DNA from: Nanohaloarchaea archaeon PL-Br10_U2g5
GTDB taxonomy: Archaea > Halobacteriota > Halobacteria > Halobacteriales > Haloferacaceae
Direction of reading: 5' to 3'
Length of the DNA stretch: 22,155 bases
Assembly: GCA_001564205.1 (NCBI GenBank)
Contig: LKMY01000007.1
Coordinates: 1 to 22,155, forward strand
Shown: positions 8,920 through 17,450 of the stretch, in pieces
Layout of the letters: each line of letters opens with the position of its first letter
How positions within the stretch are numbered: the first letter of the stretch is position 1
Notes under the pieces: generated by a model
Told to the model about the DNA's origin: nothing
Databases searched by the model: none
Seen by the model: the letters and a program-made list of their open reading frames with translations, nothing else
Program-made: the position numbers and the translations under genes

Positions 8920-10173
8920 ATGGAAACGAACAGCAGTAACGCCATCCTCGACGGAATCACCGTCGTTGACCTGACGACGTTTGTTACCGGTGGCTTCGCC
9001 ACGTTGATGCTCGCAAATCAGGGTGCCGAAGTGATCAAGATCGAACGACCGGAGATGGGAGATGACAGTCGTCATTCCGGCCCCCCGTTCGTCGATGTCT
9101 CCGGGTACGAAGGTCCGGGAAGGTCAGCCTCTGAACACGGTGAGTCCCCGTATTTTTGGACGGTGAACTACGATAAACAGAGCGTCGAACTCGACCTCAA
9201 AACCGACCAAGGGCTCGAACTCTGTCACGAACTGATCGGCGAGGCGGACGTGGTTGTCGAGAACTTCCGACCCGGTACGGCCGAGCGCCTTGGAATCGGA
9301 TACGACGACCTTCGCGAGGATCATCCTGAACTCGTCTACTGTTCTATCTCCGCGTTCGGTGACTCCGGTCCCTGGAGCAATCGGCCCGGATACGATCTGT
9401 TGATCCAGGGTATGAGTGGGATGATGAGCGTCACGGGGCCGGAAGACGGTGATCCCGTGAAAGTCGGACTGCCACAGACGGACCTCATTACCGGAATGTG
9501 GGCCGCGTTCGGGATTCTTAACTCCCTCTACAAACGGGAACTGACGGGTGAAGGAGACCGCGTGGAACTCGGGATGCTCGACGCGGCGCTACCGTGGCTC
9601 ACGAAGCAGGCCGCCAAATCGTTCGTCGGCGAAGAGCCGGAGCGGATGGGGACGAAAGACCCGGTGCTCTCCCCCTATCAGAGCTATCCGACGGCCGACG
9701 GCTACCTGAACGTGGCCTGTGCAAACCAGAAGCTCTGGACCCAGTTCTGCGAGGAGATCGGCCGCGAGGAACTCCCCTCGGATCCTCGGTTCGAATCTAA
9801 TGCCGACCGGGTCGAACATATGGACGAACTCGAGGCAGAGCTCTCGAAGACGCTCACCGATCGGTCGACTGACGAGTGGGTAGAGCTGCTCGCCGAAGAC
9901 GCGGAGTTACCCGTCGCCCCTGTCTACGACGTCAGCGATGCACTCGACAACGAGCAGGTCGAATCGCGGGGTGCCGTCGACGAGCTGGAGCATCCGGCTG
10001 CAGGCGAGATTCCGATCCTCGAACACCCGCTGAACTTCATGAACGCCGAGAGCGGGTTCGACGAGGCACCGCCACTGTTAGGCGAGGATACGGAGCGAGT
10101 CCTCGAACGACTCGGTCGATCGCCCGAAGAGATCGACGCGCTGCGTGCGGACGGGGTCATTCCCGATCGGTGA
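8920..10173 (+). CDS. Class III (CaiB/BaiF family) CoA-transferase
   Basis: A 417-residue enzyme of the family that moves CoA between carboxylates (formyl-CoA, succinyl-CoA and carnitine-CoA transferases) and includes alpha-methylacyl-CoA racemases. The N-terminal nucleotide-binding half shows LANQGAEVIKIERP and ENFRPGTAERLGIGYDDL. The conserved aspartate that forms the acyl anhydride is placed at Asp188 in LPQTDLITGMW, by comparison with the FRC family motif. The C-terminal part carries the usual YDVSDAL and hinge elements. Length is normal. It probably activates an organic acid for the pathway encoded around it; donor and acceptor cannot be deduced. A 14-base tandem duplication spans its stop codon. 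Confidence 0.9.
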   Translation: METNSSNAILDGITVVDLTTFVTGGFATLMLANQGAEVIKIERPEMGDDSRHSGPPFVDVSGYEGPGRSASEHGESPYFWTVNYDKQSVELDLKTDQGLELCHELIGEADVVVENFRPGTAERLGIGYDDLREDHPELVYCSISAFGDSGPWSNRPGYDLLIQGMSGMMSVTGPEDGDPVKVGLPQTDLITGMWAAFGILNSLYKRELTGEGDRVELGMLDAALPWLTKQAAKSFVGEEPERMGTKDPVLSPYQSYPTADGYLNVACANQKLWTQFCEEIGREELPSDPRFESNADRVEHMDELEAELSKTLTDRSTDEWVELLAEDAELPVAPVYDVSDALDNEQVESRGAVDELEHPAAGEIPILEHPLNFMNAESGFDEAPPLLGEDTERVLERLGRSPEEIDALRADGVIPDR

Positions 10174-10190
10174 ACTCCGATCGGTGAAGT
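10163..10190. repeat. 14-base tandem duplication across the CoA-transferase stop codon
   Basis: CCGATCGGTGAACT (10163-10176) is followed directly by CCGATCGGTGAAGT (10177-10190), identical except for one base. The stop codon TGA of the CoA-transferase is in the first unit, so the protein end is unaffected. It looks like a small local duplication. Confidence 0.6.
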
Positions 10191-10540
10191 CGTGGATACA
10201 CACGCACGCCTGTTTTCGAATCCTGTTGCGAGGCGATGGCCACCGGCAGTGCGTAGCTGCTCGTGTGAAAAGGATAACATTGATTGCCGCTGACGCACAA
10301 CCAGATATCAACTGTGAACTGCAGCAGTACGAGTACGGTTACGGGCCGACGCAACCTGCGGATATCGGGACCGCCGTCAGGGACCCCGATGAGCGGTTCC
10401 GCACTCGCTGGTGAGGAGTCTACCGTACTCACGGCTGAAGAACGACTGAGCGACACCGAATCGACTCCAGAAGCCGTCACGGTCGGCTGCGATACGATTC
10501 TCACATTCGCGCGGGAAACGGACGGCGCTATCGACACAAT
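10174..10540. other. 367-base gap with no confident gene
   Basis: Between the CoA-transferase and the FAD/Fe-S dehydrogenase I see the tandem duplication at its left end and a weak 53-codon frame at its right end. No TATA-like box stands 25-28 bases before the next gene, so that gene may be cotranscribed with the CoA-transferase or use a promoter further upstream. No tRNA-like structure or transposase remnant was recognised. Confidence 0.45.
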
Positions 10541-10550
10541 ATGGCAATAG
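10389..10550 (+). CDS. Doubtful small acidic ORF, 53 residues
   Basis: It starts at ATG 10389 and ends 10 bases inside the following dehydrogenase gene. The product is acidic, as haloarchaeal proteins are, but third-position G+C is only modest, there is no ribosome-binding site, and I recognise no family. It may be a chance frame. Confidence 0.15.
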   Translation: MSGSALAGEESTVLTAEERLSDTESTPEAVTVGCDTILTFARETDGAIDTIWQ

Positions 10551-13498
10551 AAAGACCAACCGACCCATCGACTGACGATCGGGCAACGTACGACTACCAG
10601 AGCGATCAGCCAACCCAGATCGGGCTTGTCGACGACCTCAAATCACTCGTCGACGGTGATGTCCGGTTCGACGAGTACTCCAAACAGCTGTATGCGACCG
10701 ACGCGAGCGCGTACGAAGTGACGCCGATCGGCGTCGTCTACCCGAAATCGACCGACGATGTCGCGGCGGTCATGCGCTACGCCGACGACGAGGGGCTCCC
10801 GGTTCTCCCGCGCGGCGGCGGAACGAGTCTCGCGGGACAGACGGTTAACGAGGCCGTCGTCCTCGATTTCACCCGTCATATGACGGAGATGCTGTCAGTT
10901 GACCCGGACGCGCGGCTGGCGAGTGCACAGACGGGAATCACACTGGGAGAGCTCGATCGGACGATCGAACCGCACGGCCTGAAGTTTGCACCTGACCCGT
11001 CGACGGCCGATCGAAGTGCCCTCGGCGGCGCGATCGGAAACAATACCACCGGTGCTCACTCGCTGGTGTACGGGAAGACGGACGCCTACGTCGAGGAGGT
11101 CGAAGCCGTCCTCGCGGACGGAAGCGTCGAGACGTTCGGCGAGATCGAGCTCTCCGAACTCCGCGAACGCGCCGACGCTGACGGCGAACTACTCGAACAG
11201 ATCTACGCAGAGGTCTGCCGGATTATCGACGAGGAGGCCGATGCCGTCGAAGAGCAGTTCCCGAGTCTCAAGCGGAACGTGTCGGGGTACAGCCTGGACG
11301 TGCTGATCGACGAGGCCGAAACGGGAACGATCAACCTCGCTCGCCTACTCGTCGGGAGCGAAGGGACGCTCGCTGTCGTCACCGAGGCAACGGTGAGTTT
11401 GGAACCGATCCCGGAGACGAAGTCGATCGGACTGCTCACGTACCACAGCTTGATGGACGCGATGGAAGACGTCGCGGACATCCTCGAACACGAGCCCGCT
11501 GCGCTCGAGGTGCTCGACGGAGTCTTAGTCGACCTCGCGAGAGATCTCGAGGAGTTCAAAGACGTCATCGGTCTGTTACCCGACGAGACGGACTCGTTCC
11601 TCCTCGTCGAGTTCTACGCGGACTCCGACGAGGAACGCCGCGAGAAGGTCGAGGCGCTGCTCGAAGACCGCGTCGGTGAGCGGGCGTTCGACGGAATGGA
11701 GGCCTACGACAAAGAGACGCGGAAACAGTTCTGGAAGATGCGTAAGGCCTCGACGCCGATCCTGCTCTCTCGAACCGGAGATGAAAAGCACATCGCGTTC
11801 ATCGAAGACGTCGCGATCCCCCCCGAGCACCTGTCCGAATACACGCAAGACTTCAAACAGGTGTTTGAAGACCACGACACATTCGGGAGCTTCTACGCCC
11901 ACGCGGGCCCCGGCTGTATGCACGTCCGGCCGTTGATCAACACCAAGACCGCAGAGGGAGTCGAGGACATGGTCTCGATCTCTGACGCGGCGACGGATCT
12001 CGCGGTGAAGTACGGCGGGAGCGTCTCGGGCGAACACGGCGACGGACGAGCCCGGACCCAGTGGAACAAGAAACTCTACGGTGAGCACCTCTGGAACGTT
12101 TTCAGGGGGTTGAAGACGGCATTCGACCCCGACTGGCGGCTCAATCCCGGCTCGGTCTGCGGCGACTTCGATATGAGCGAAAACCTACGATTCGGGCCGG
12201 AGTACGAGTTCGAATCGGGGTTCGACCCGGCACTCGAATGGGACAACGACAACGGGTTCCAGGGGATGGTCGAGCTCTGTCACGGCTGTGGCGGCTGCCG
12301 AACGAGCCAAGACGGCGCCGGCGGCGTGATGTGTCCCACCTACCGTGCCTCCCAAGAAGAGATCACGAGCACGAGAGGCCGGGCGAACCTGCTGCGACAA
12401 GCGATGAGCGGTGATCTCCCTGAAGACGAGCAGTTCGACGCCGAGTTCATGCACGAGGTGCTCGACCTCTGTGTCGGCTGTAAGGGGTGTGCGATCGACT
12501 GCCCGAGCGAGGTCGACATGGCGAAGATGAAAGTCGAAGTCGAGCACGCGCACCACGAGAAGAACGGTATTGATCTGCGCTCACGGCTGTTCGCGAACAT
12601 CGGCGTCCTCTCCAAACTGGGGAGCAAAACGGCACCGCTGTCGAACCTCGGGCCGAAGCTCCCCGGATCCCGGTTCCTGATGGAGAAGGTCCTCGGGATC
12701 GCTAGTGAACGCTCGCTCCCGACGTTCCATCGTGAAACGCTCACCGACTGGTACGAAACGCGCGGTCCGCAGGTCAGCGTCGACGACGCCGACCAGAAGG
12801 TGGTTCTCTTTCCCGATACCTACACGAACCACAACGCTCCGGCTGCCGGAAAGGCCGCGATCGAGGTGCTCGAAGCGGCGAACGTCCACGTCGAAATTCC
12901 CGATGGGGTCTCCGACAGCGGACGTCCCGCCCATTCGAAGGGGGTCCTCGATATGGCACGCCAGAAGGCCGAAGACAACGTGGCCGTCCTTGAGCCATAC
13001 ATCGAGGACGGATGGAGCGTCGTGGTCGTCGAGCCGTCGGATGCGGTCATGTTCCAGTCGGATTATCTGGACTTACTCTCCACTGACGCCGCCGAGACCG
13101 TCGCAGCGAACACCTACGGCGTTCTCGAGTATATCGACCGGTTCCGGATCGATGACTCGATCGAGTTCGCACCGACAGACGAGATGGTGACCTATCACGG
13201 TCACTGTCACCAGAAGTCGGTGAAGAAAGACCACCACGCCGTCGGGGTGTTGCGCCGGGCCGGCTACGAAGTCGATCCACTGGACACGAGCTGCTGTGGA
13301 ATGGCCGGCACGTTCGGCTACGAAGCCGAGCACTACTCCATGAGCCAAGCGATCGGCTCGATGCTGTTCGATCGGATCGATCAGAGCGACGGTGAGACCG
13401 TCGTCGCACCGGGGGCCTCCTGTCGAACCCAGATCGGGGATAACTACGATGCGAAACCGCCGCACCCGATCGAGAAGGTGTCCGACGCGCTGCGCTGA
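10541..13498 (+). CDS. FAD-linked D-2-hydroxyacid dehydrogenase with fused Fe-S and CCG domains (YdiJ/GlcD-GlcF type)
   Basis: A 985-residue fusion. An N-terminal PCMH-type FAD domain (about 40-260) carries PRGGGTSLAGQ at 90-100, followed by a FAD-oxidase C-terminal domain to about 540. Next come two ferredoxin-like clusters with Cys580, 583, 586 and 598 and Cys644, 647, 650 and 654. The C-terminal CCG (heterodisulfide-reductase-like) domain has HGHCHQKS and Cys918-Cys919-Gly. The layout and length resemble YdiJ-type D-2-hydroxyglutarate or D-lactate dehydrogenases and combine what GlcD and GlcF do separately. It would oxidise a (R)-2-hydroxyacid and pass electrons to the membrane quinone pool. 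ATG 10541 is the first start, and the N-terminal residues are acidic as expected. It converges on the second CoA-transferase gene. Confidence 0.92.
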   Translation: MAIERPTDPSTDDRATYDYQSDQPTQIGLVDDLKSLVDGDVRFDEYSKQLYATDASAYEVTPIGVVYPKSTDDVAAVMRYADDEGLPVLPRGGGTSLAGQTVNEAVVLDFTRHMTEMLSVDPDARLASAQTGITLGELDRTIEPHGLKFAPDPSTADRSALGGAIGNNTTGAHSLVYGKTDAYVEEVEAVLADGSVETFGEIELSELRERADADGELLEQIYAEVCRIIDEEADAVEEQFPSLKRNVSGYSLDVLIDEAETGTINLARLLVGSEGTLAVVTEATVSLEPIPETKSIGLLTYHSLMDAMEDVADILEHEPAALEVLDGVLVDLARDLEEFKDVIGLLPDETDSFLLVEFYADSDEERREKVEALLEDRVGERAFDGMEAYDKETRKQFWKMRKASTPILLSRTGDEKHIAFIEDVAIPPEHLSEYTQDFKQVFEDHDTFGSFYAHAGPGCMHVRPLINTKTAEGVEDMVSISDAATDLAVKYGGSVSGEHGDGRARTQWNKKLYGEHLWNVFRGLKTAFDPDWRLNPGSVCGDFDMSENLRFGPEYEFESGFDPALEWDNDNGFQGMVELCHGCGGCRTSQDGAGGVMCPTYRASQEEITSTRGRANLLRQAMSGDLPEDEQFDAEFMHEVLDLCVGCKGCAIDCPSEVDMAKMKVEVEHAHHEKNGIDLRSRLFANIGVLSKLGSKTAPLSNLGPKLPGSRFLMEKVLGIASERSLPTFHRETLTDWYETRGPQVSVDDADQKVVLFPDTYTNHNAPAAGKAAIEVLEAANVHVEIPDGVSDSGRPAHSKGVLDMARQKAEDNVAVLEPYIEDGWSVVVVEPSDAVMFQSDYLDLLSTDAAETVAANTYGVLEYIDRFRIDDSIEFAPTDEMVTYHGHCHQKSVKKDHHAVGVLRRAGYEVDPLDTSCCGMAGTFGYEAEHYSMSQAIGSMLFDRIDQSDGETVVAPGASCRTQIGDNYDAKPPHPIEKVSDALR

Positions 13499-13592
13499 CT
13501 CGAGGTTACGTCGCAGAAAGCGGCGTGAGAAACGGTGTGATTGCGGCCTGAATCGACCGCTTTTCTGTGACCGTTCGGATGCCGATCACCGA

Positions 13593-14783
13593 CTACGTGT
13601 CGCCGAAGGCACCGTCATCCGTCCACTGTTCGAGTGTGGACTGGTCGCTTGCGATGTCAGCGAAGACGTCTTCCGTGTGTTCGCCGAGTCGTGGTGCCGG
13701 GGTTCGGATGATATCGTCGTGGTCGGGGAAGTTGATCGGATGACCCGGGAGGAGACACTCCCCCCAATCGGGGTCTTCGTGGGAGACGACCAAGTCGCGG
13801 GCCCGCGTCTGGTCGTACTCGACGACATCCTCGACATCGTTGATTGGGCCACACGGGAAGCCGTACTCGCCGAGCTGCTCGAGCCAGTAGTCGGTCGATT
13901 CCGACTCGAACTCTTCCTGGATGATTCCGACGACGGTGTCCGCGTTGACCTGGCGGTCGTCGTTAGTTTGGTACTCCAGAAGCTCTTCGCGCCCGAGCAG
14001 GTCGACGAAATCCGCCCACCGATCGTCGCTCGGGACGCCGGTGACGACTGCACCGTCAGCCGTCTCGAACCGCTGGTAGGGGACGAGCGTCTGATGGGAC
14101 GTTCCCTGTGGGCCGGGGACAGTGCCATCCATCGAGTACTCGGTCAGATACTCGTTCATCAGCGTGACTACCGAGTCGAACAGGCCAACGTCGAACGCCC
14201 CGTTAAACTCGTCAACGCGATCGCGCTCGTACAGCCGAGCGAGAACGCCGATGGTAGCGAACATCCCCGTCGTGAGATCGGCGATCGCCTGGCCGACTTT
14301 CTGCGGCTCCCCTCCTTCGGGCCCCGTCACGCTCATGATCCCGCCTTCCGCCTGCAGGATGAGATCGAGTCCCGGTTTCTCTTTTAGCGGGCCCGTTTCA
14401 CCGTACCCCTTGATACTCGCGTAGACGATATCGGGATTCCGTTCTGTGACAGCCGCGTATCCGATTCCGAGCTTATCGGTGACACCGTAGCCGAAGTTCT
14501 CGATGAACACGTCGGCCTCGGCCAACAGCTCCAGTGCAGCCTCGGTACCGGCGTCGGATTTGAGATCGAGGGTCACCGACCGCTTGTTCCGGTTGTTCGA
14601 CATGAAATAGCCAGACTTCCCGTCGGGACCGATCCCCTGCGATCGAGCGGGATCGCCGACGCCCGGTCGCTCGATCTTCACCACGTCGGCACCCATATCA
14701 CCGAGTAGCGCACCGCAGAACGGCCCCGCACGGTGTCCGGTCATCTCCACGACCGTGAGGTCTGCGAGCGGTCCGCCGGTCAT
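13593..14783 (-). CDS. Second class III (CaiB/BaiF family) CoA-transferase
   Basis: A 396-residue paralogue of the upstream CoA-transferase, clearly diverged from it. MGADVVKIERPGVGDP and ENFGYGVTDKLGIGY mark the N-terminal half, and Asp169 in QAIADLTTGMF is the expected anhydride-forming aspartate. The start at 14783 is chosen because its ATG overlaps the stop codon of the crotonase-fold gene by four bases (ATGA, 14780-14783). The frame stays open upstream, but the extra residues (RDRRAGGTRRQIQ) are a basic read-through of the neighbour. Cotranslation with the crotonase-like protein suggests that both act on the same CoA ester. Two CoA-transferases in one locus imply two different acids or a CoA-recycling step. 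Confidence 0.9.
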   Translation of the reverse strand: MTGGPLADLTVVEMTGHRAGPFCGALLGDMGADVVKIERPGVGDPARSQGIGPDGKSGYFMSNNRNKRSVTLDLKSDAGTEAALELLAEADVFIENFGYGVTDKLGIGYAAVTERNPDIVYASIKGYGETGPLKEKPGLDLILQAEGGIMSVTGPEGGEPQKVGQAIADLTTGMFATIGVLARLYERDRVDEFNGAFDVGLFDSVVTLMNEYLTEYSMDGTVPGPQGTSHQTLVPYQRFETADGAVVTGVPSDDRWADFVDLLGREELLEYQTNDDRQVNADTVVGIIQEEFESESTDYWLEQLGEYGFPCGPINDVEDVVEYDQTRARDLVVSHEDPDWGECLLPGHPINFPDHDDIIRTPAPRLGEHTEDVFADIASDQSTLEQWTDDGAFGDT

Positions 14784-15565
14784 TGGCCCTCGTTGAATTT
14801 GGCGACGAGTTCCTCCCGCTCGTCGGTCGCGAACTGCTCCCACCAGAGTTCGGATTCAACCGAACGAGCGTCTTGGGCGCTCTGGGCCTGTGAGGAGTAG
14901 TTGAGCGCCCGCTTCGAGTTCTTCACTGCCTGTCGACCGGTGTTCTGAATGCTGTCGACGATTTCGTCGACGGTTTCGTCGAGTTCGTCGCTGGGAACGG
15001 CGTGGTTGATGAGGCCGATCTGCTCTGCTTCGTCCGCACCGATCATCCCGGCGGTGTAGACGAGCTCTTTCGCCTTCGCTTCTCCGACGAGTTCGATCGC
15101 TCGCCACGTGGAGTTTCCGGTCGGGATCTGTCCGATGTCCGTGACTGGGACCCCGAACTTCGCCTCGTCGACGGCGACACGGAGATCACAGTACATCGCA
15201 AAGATCAGTCCGCCGCCGACGCAGTAGCCGTTGATTTTCGCGATGACCGGTGCGTGACAGTTGAAAGGCTTCTCGTACATTTCAAAGAACAGTTCCTGAC
15301 GATCCTTCTGTAGCGGGTCGTGTTCTTCTGCGCTACCAGCGTACTGACTGATGTCAGCTCCAGCGGAGAACGCCTTCTCGCCTTCGCCAGTAATGACCAC
15401 GACATCGATGCTGCGGTCGAGTTGGATCGCATCAAACGCGCGGAGCAGATCGAGCATCACCGTGTTATTCAACGCATTGAGCTTGTCCGGCCGGTGGAAC
15501 TCGATCGTTGCAACGCCGTCTTCAACGTCGAGGCTGATGCTTTCGAACCCTGTATGGCTAACCAT
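14780..15565 (-). CDS. Crotonase-fold protein (annotatable as enoyl-CoA hydratase) lacking both catalytic glutamates
   Basis: A 261-residue enoyl-CoA hydratase/isomerase superfamily protein. The oxyanion hole elements are intact: FSAGAD at 66-71 and GGG at 117-119. In an ungapped comparison from memory with rat crotonase, Glu144 (GGGCE) corresponds to Ile121 (GGGLI) and Glu164 (FGQPE) to Val141 (FGVPV). A standard hydratase reaction is therefore unlikely; hydrolase, lyase, decarboxylase or dehalogenase activities exist in this fold. I chose ATG 15565, not the ATG at 15580, because a TATA-like box is centred 26-27 bases upstream of 15565. It is the first gene of a two-gene unit with the second CoA-transferase and is divergent from the tartrate/D-malate dehydrogenase. 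Confidence 0.87.
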   Translation of the reverse strand: MVSHTGFESISLDVEDGVATIEFHRPDKLNALNNTVMLDLLRAFDAIQLDRSIDVVVITGEGEKAFSAGADISQYAGSAEEHDPLQKDRQELFFEMYEKPFNCHAPVIAKINGYCVGGGLIFAMYCDLRVAVDEAKFGVPVTDIGQIPTGNSTWRAIELVGEAKAKELVYTAGMIGADEAEQIGLINHAVPSDELDETVDEIVDSIQNTGRQAVKNSKRALNYSSQAQSAQDARSVESELWWEQFATDEREELVAKFNEGQ

Positions 15566-15587
15566 GGCGTACCACAGCATGAGTTAC

Positions 15588-15596
15588 GCTAAAAAG
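15588..15596 (-). promoter_or_regulatory. TATA-like box for the crotonase/CoA-transferase pair
   Basis: CTTTTTAGC on the minus strand, centred about 27 bases before ATG 15565, which supports that start and a leaderless message. GAATC (15602-15606) and GATTC (15615-15619) form a short inverted repeat just upstream, between the two divergent TATA boxes. Confidence 0.5.
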
Positions 15597-15644
15597 ATTG
15601 TGAATCGTCGAACGGATTCTGCGCAGAGAACGCTTAAGCCACAA

Positions 15645-15653
15645 GATTTTAAT
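15645..15653 (+). promoter_or_regulatory. TATA-like box for the tartrate/D-malate dehydrogenase gene
   Basis: GATTTTAAT is centred about 27 bases before the GTG at 15677, so the message would be leaderless with a GTG start. The sequence continues CGATATG, resembling the context after the TATA boxes of the first CoA-transferase gene and the tctC-like gene. Confidence 0.5.
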
Positions 15654-15676
15654 CGATATGGTGAGAGAGAACAGCT

Positions 15677-16732
15677 GTGACATATGAGATTGCAACGATT
15701 CCAGGCGATGGAATCGGCCCAGAAGTGATAGACGCAACGCTGCCACTGTTCGAAACGGTCGCCTCTCGCCACGGCGCTGAGGTCGAGTTCACGACGTACG
15801 ATTGGGGTAGTGAGTACTACCAGAAGAACGGACAGATGATGCCCGACGACGGTATCGACACCCTCCGAGGAAGCGACTCGATCCTCCTCGGTGCGGTTGG
15901 ACATCCCGACGTCCCGGATCACATCACACTACACGGGCTGTTGTTGCCGATTCGTAAACAGTTCAATCAGCAGGTTTGTAAACGACCGTCGATCCTCTTC
16001 GATGGCGTCGACAGCCCGCTTGCCGGGTACTCAAGCGGAGACATCGACTTCGTCGTCTTCCGTGAGAACACCGAAGGCGAGTACTCCGACGTTGGTGGGC
16101 GTGAGCACATCGGCTTCGAACACGAAATCGCCATCCAGAGTTCCGTGTTTACGCGCTCGGGGACGGAAGCGATCCTCCGTGCGGCGTTCGAGGCGGCGAC
16201 CGAGCGCGAGAATGAGTTAACGAGCATCACCAAGTCGAACGCCCAAGCACACAGTATGGTGTTCTGGGACGACCTCGTGGACGAAGTGAGCGAAGAGTAT
16301 CCAGCGGTGGAGGTCGAACGGATCCTGGTTGACGCCGCGAGCATGGACTTCATTCGTCGACCCGAGGAGTTCGATGTCGTCGTCGCGTCCAACCTGTTCG
16401 GAGATATTTTGACTGACATCGGAGCGATTGTCACCGGCAGTATGGGTCTGGCGCCGTCCGGCAATATCAACGTCGAGGGCGAGTACCCGTCGATGTTCGA
16501 GCCCGTCCACGGAAGTGCTCCGGACATTATGGGCCAAGGGATCGCGAATCCGATGGCGATGATCCTCTCCGGCGCGATGATGTTTGAGGAGCTCGGAGAA
16601 ACGGCCGTCTCGGACGCGCTCTGGGACGGAGTCCGCACTCTCCTCGCTGATGACGACGCGCCGACACCGCCTGACCTCGGCGGTTCTGCGACGACGAAAG
16701 AGATCGTCTCTGGTGTCGAAAACTCCCTCTGA
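15677..16732 (+). CDS. Tartrate dehydrogenase/D-malate dehydrogenase (decarboxylating), TtuC/DmlA type
   Basis: A 351-residue enzyme of the isocitrate/isopropylmalate dehydrogenase superfamily that oxidises and decarboxylates (R)-2-hydroxy diacids in the cytoplasm. It shares long stretches with E. coli DmlA as I recall it: MMPDD, GAVG-PD-VPDHI, RENTEGEYS, IQSSVFTR, VVVASNLFGDIL and FEPVHGSAPDI. These distinguish it from leucine-pathway LeuB. Expected catalytic residues are Tyr136 and Lys186, with metal ligands among Asp219, Asp243 and Asp247. Likely reactions are D-malate to pyruvate and CO2, or oxidation of tartrate; 3-isopropylmalate is less likely. The start is a GTG, supported by the TATA spacing. 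Its stop codon directly abuts that of the convergent stress-protein gene. Confidence 0.88.
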   Translation: MTYEIATIPGDGIGPEVIDATLPLFETVASRHGAEVEFTTYDWGSEYYQKNGQMMPDDGIDTLRGSDSILLGAVGHPDVPDHITLHGLLLPIRKQFNQQVCKRPSILFDGVDSPLAGYSSGDIDFVVFRENTEGEYSDVGGREHIGFEHEIAIQSSVFTRSGTEAILRAAFEAATERENELTSITKSNAQAHSMVFWDDLVDEVSEEYPAVEVERILVDAASMDFIRRPEEFDVVVASNLFGDILTDIGAIVTGSMGLAPSGNINVEGEYPSMFEPVHGSAPDIMGQGIANPMAMILSGAMMFEELGETAVSDALWDGVRTLLADDDAPTPPDLGGSATTKEIVSGVENSL

Positions 16733-17161
16733 TCAGTCTGGACGAAGCGAGACGACCGGACACGCAGCAGAGAGTAGGACCGACTGAACGACGCTGCCAA
16801 ACAGCGCTTTCCCGACCGGCGACTGCCTCCGTCCGGAAAGAACGATATATTTTGCATTATTCGAATGGGCGTACTCGACGATCTCGTCTGCTGGGTCTCC
16901 CAGAAGCCCGACCGGTTCGGCTTCGACGTCGAGTTCGTCGATCGTCTCGGCAGCGAGATTCTCAGCCATATCGATGACTTCGTTCGTCGGGATCGTCTTG
17001 CCCGTATCGCTGACGCTCGTGCGCTCAAGTCCAACAAACTTCTTTTGTGTTAGCACGTGGACGACCTTCACAGGTACACCGAACGCTTCGCCGAGCGCAC
17101 CGGCCTCTCGGACAACGTCGTGTGCCCGCTCCGACCGATCGACAGCAGCTACAATTACCAT
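16733..17161 (-). CDS. Universal stress protein (UspA family)
   Basis: A 142-residue single-domain Usp protein beginning MVIVAAVDRSE, the usual first strand. The C-terminal nucleotide loop reads SGRRQSPVGKALFGSVVQSVL, the haloarchaeal form of the ATP-binding G-x2-G-x9-G-S motif, with Gln in place of the second glycine. Such proteins bind ATP or AMP and often sit beside transporters; the exact role is unknown. A TATA-like box at 17183-17191 is 26 bases before the ATG. It lies between the D-malate dehydrogenase gene (convergent, no gap) and the tripartite transporter (divergent), and may modulate that transporter. Confidence 0.88.
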   Translation of the reverse strand: MVIVAAVDRSERAHDVVREAGALGEAFGVPVKVVHVLTQKKFVGLERTSVSDTGKTIPTNEVIDMAENLAAETIDELDVEAEPVGLLGDPADEIVEYAHSNNAKYIVLSGRRQSPVGKALFGSVVQSVLLSAACPVVSLRPD

Positions 17162-17182
17162 GCGAAGACACTATTTTCAGTG

Positions 17183-17191
17183 AATATAAAT
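17183..17191 (-). promoter_or_regulatory. TATA-like box for the universal stress protein gene
   Basis: TTTATATTC lies on the minus strand within 17183-17191, centred 26 bases before the ATG at 17161. It is a good match in sequence and in leaderless spacing. Confidence 0.6.
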
Positions 17192-17441
17192 CGTGTGCCT
17201 GGACAGCATCTACGATGGTTGTCCCGTGTAGCGGCGGGTGTCTCATCTACGAGAACGTCACGCGGGTCAGATCGATCGAAGCGGTCTCACTCCGACGCGG
17301 CGAGATCTGTGTGAATGCGACGGGCCACTGACTGTGAATCTCTGCTATCGGGTGCTGGGAGGAATCGGTGTGACAGTGACGTGGCAGGTCCTCAGTACCG
17401 TTGAGCGGGATTCACTCTGCAGACGTTGTATTCAACAGGAA

Positions 17442-17450
17442 AGTTTAATA
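17442..17450 (+). promoter_or_regulatory. TATA-like box for the Tct transporter operon
   Basis: AGTTTAATA predicts a start near 17475 and a leader of about 50 bases, ending with a weak AAGGT (17507-17511) before the ATG at 17522. GTTG-TATT-CAAC (17425-17436) is a short inverted repeat immediately upstream that could be an operator half. Confidence 0.5.

Noticed and set aside
10157..10537. 126-codon minus-strand frame in the gap after the first CoA-transferase
   Set aside because: Ser- and Val-rich composition without acidic residues, no promoter and no recognisable domain.
14784..14843. 20-codon N-terminal extension of the second CoA-transferase
   Set aside because: The added residues are basic and lie inside the crotonase-fold gene; the ATGA overlap at 14780-14783 gives a better start.
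17057..17314. Short frames antisense to and upstream of the stress-protein gene
   Set aside because: Arg- and Ser-rich shadow frames of a well-supported gene and its promoter region.
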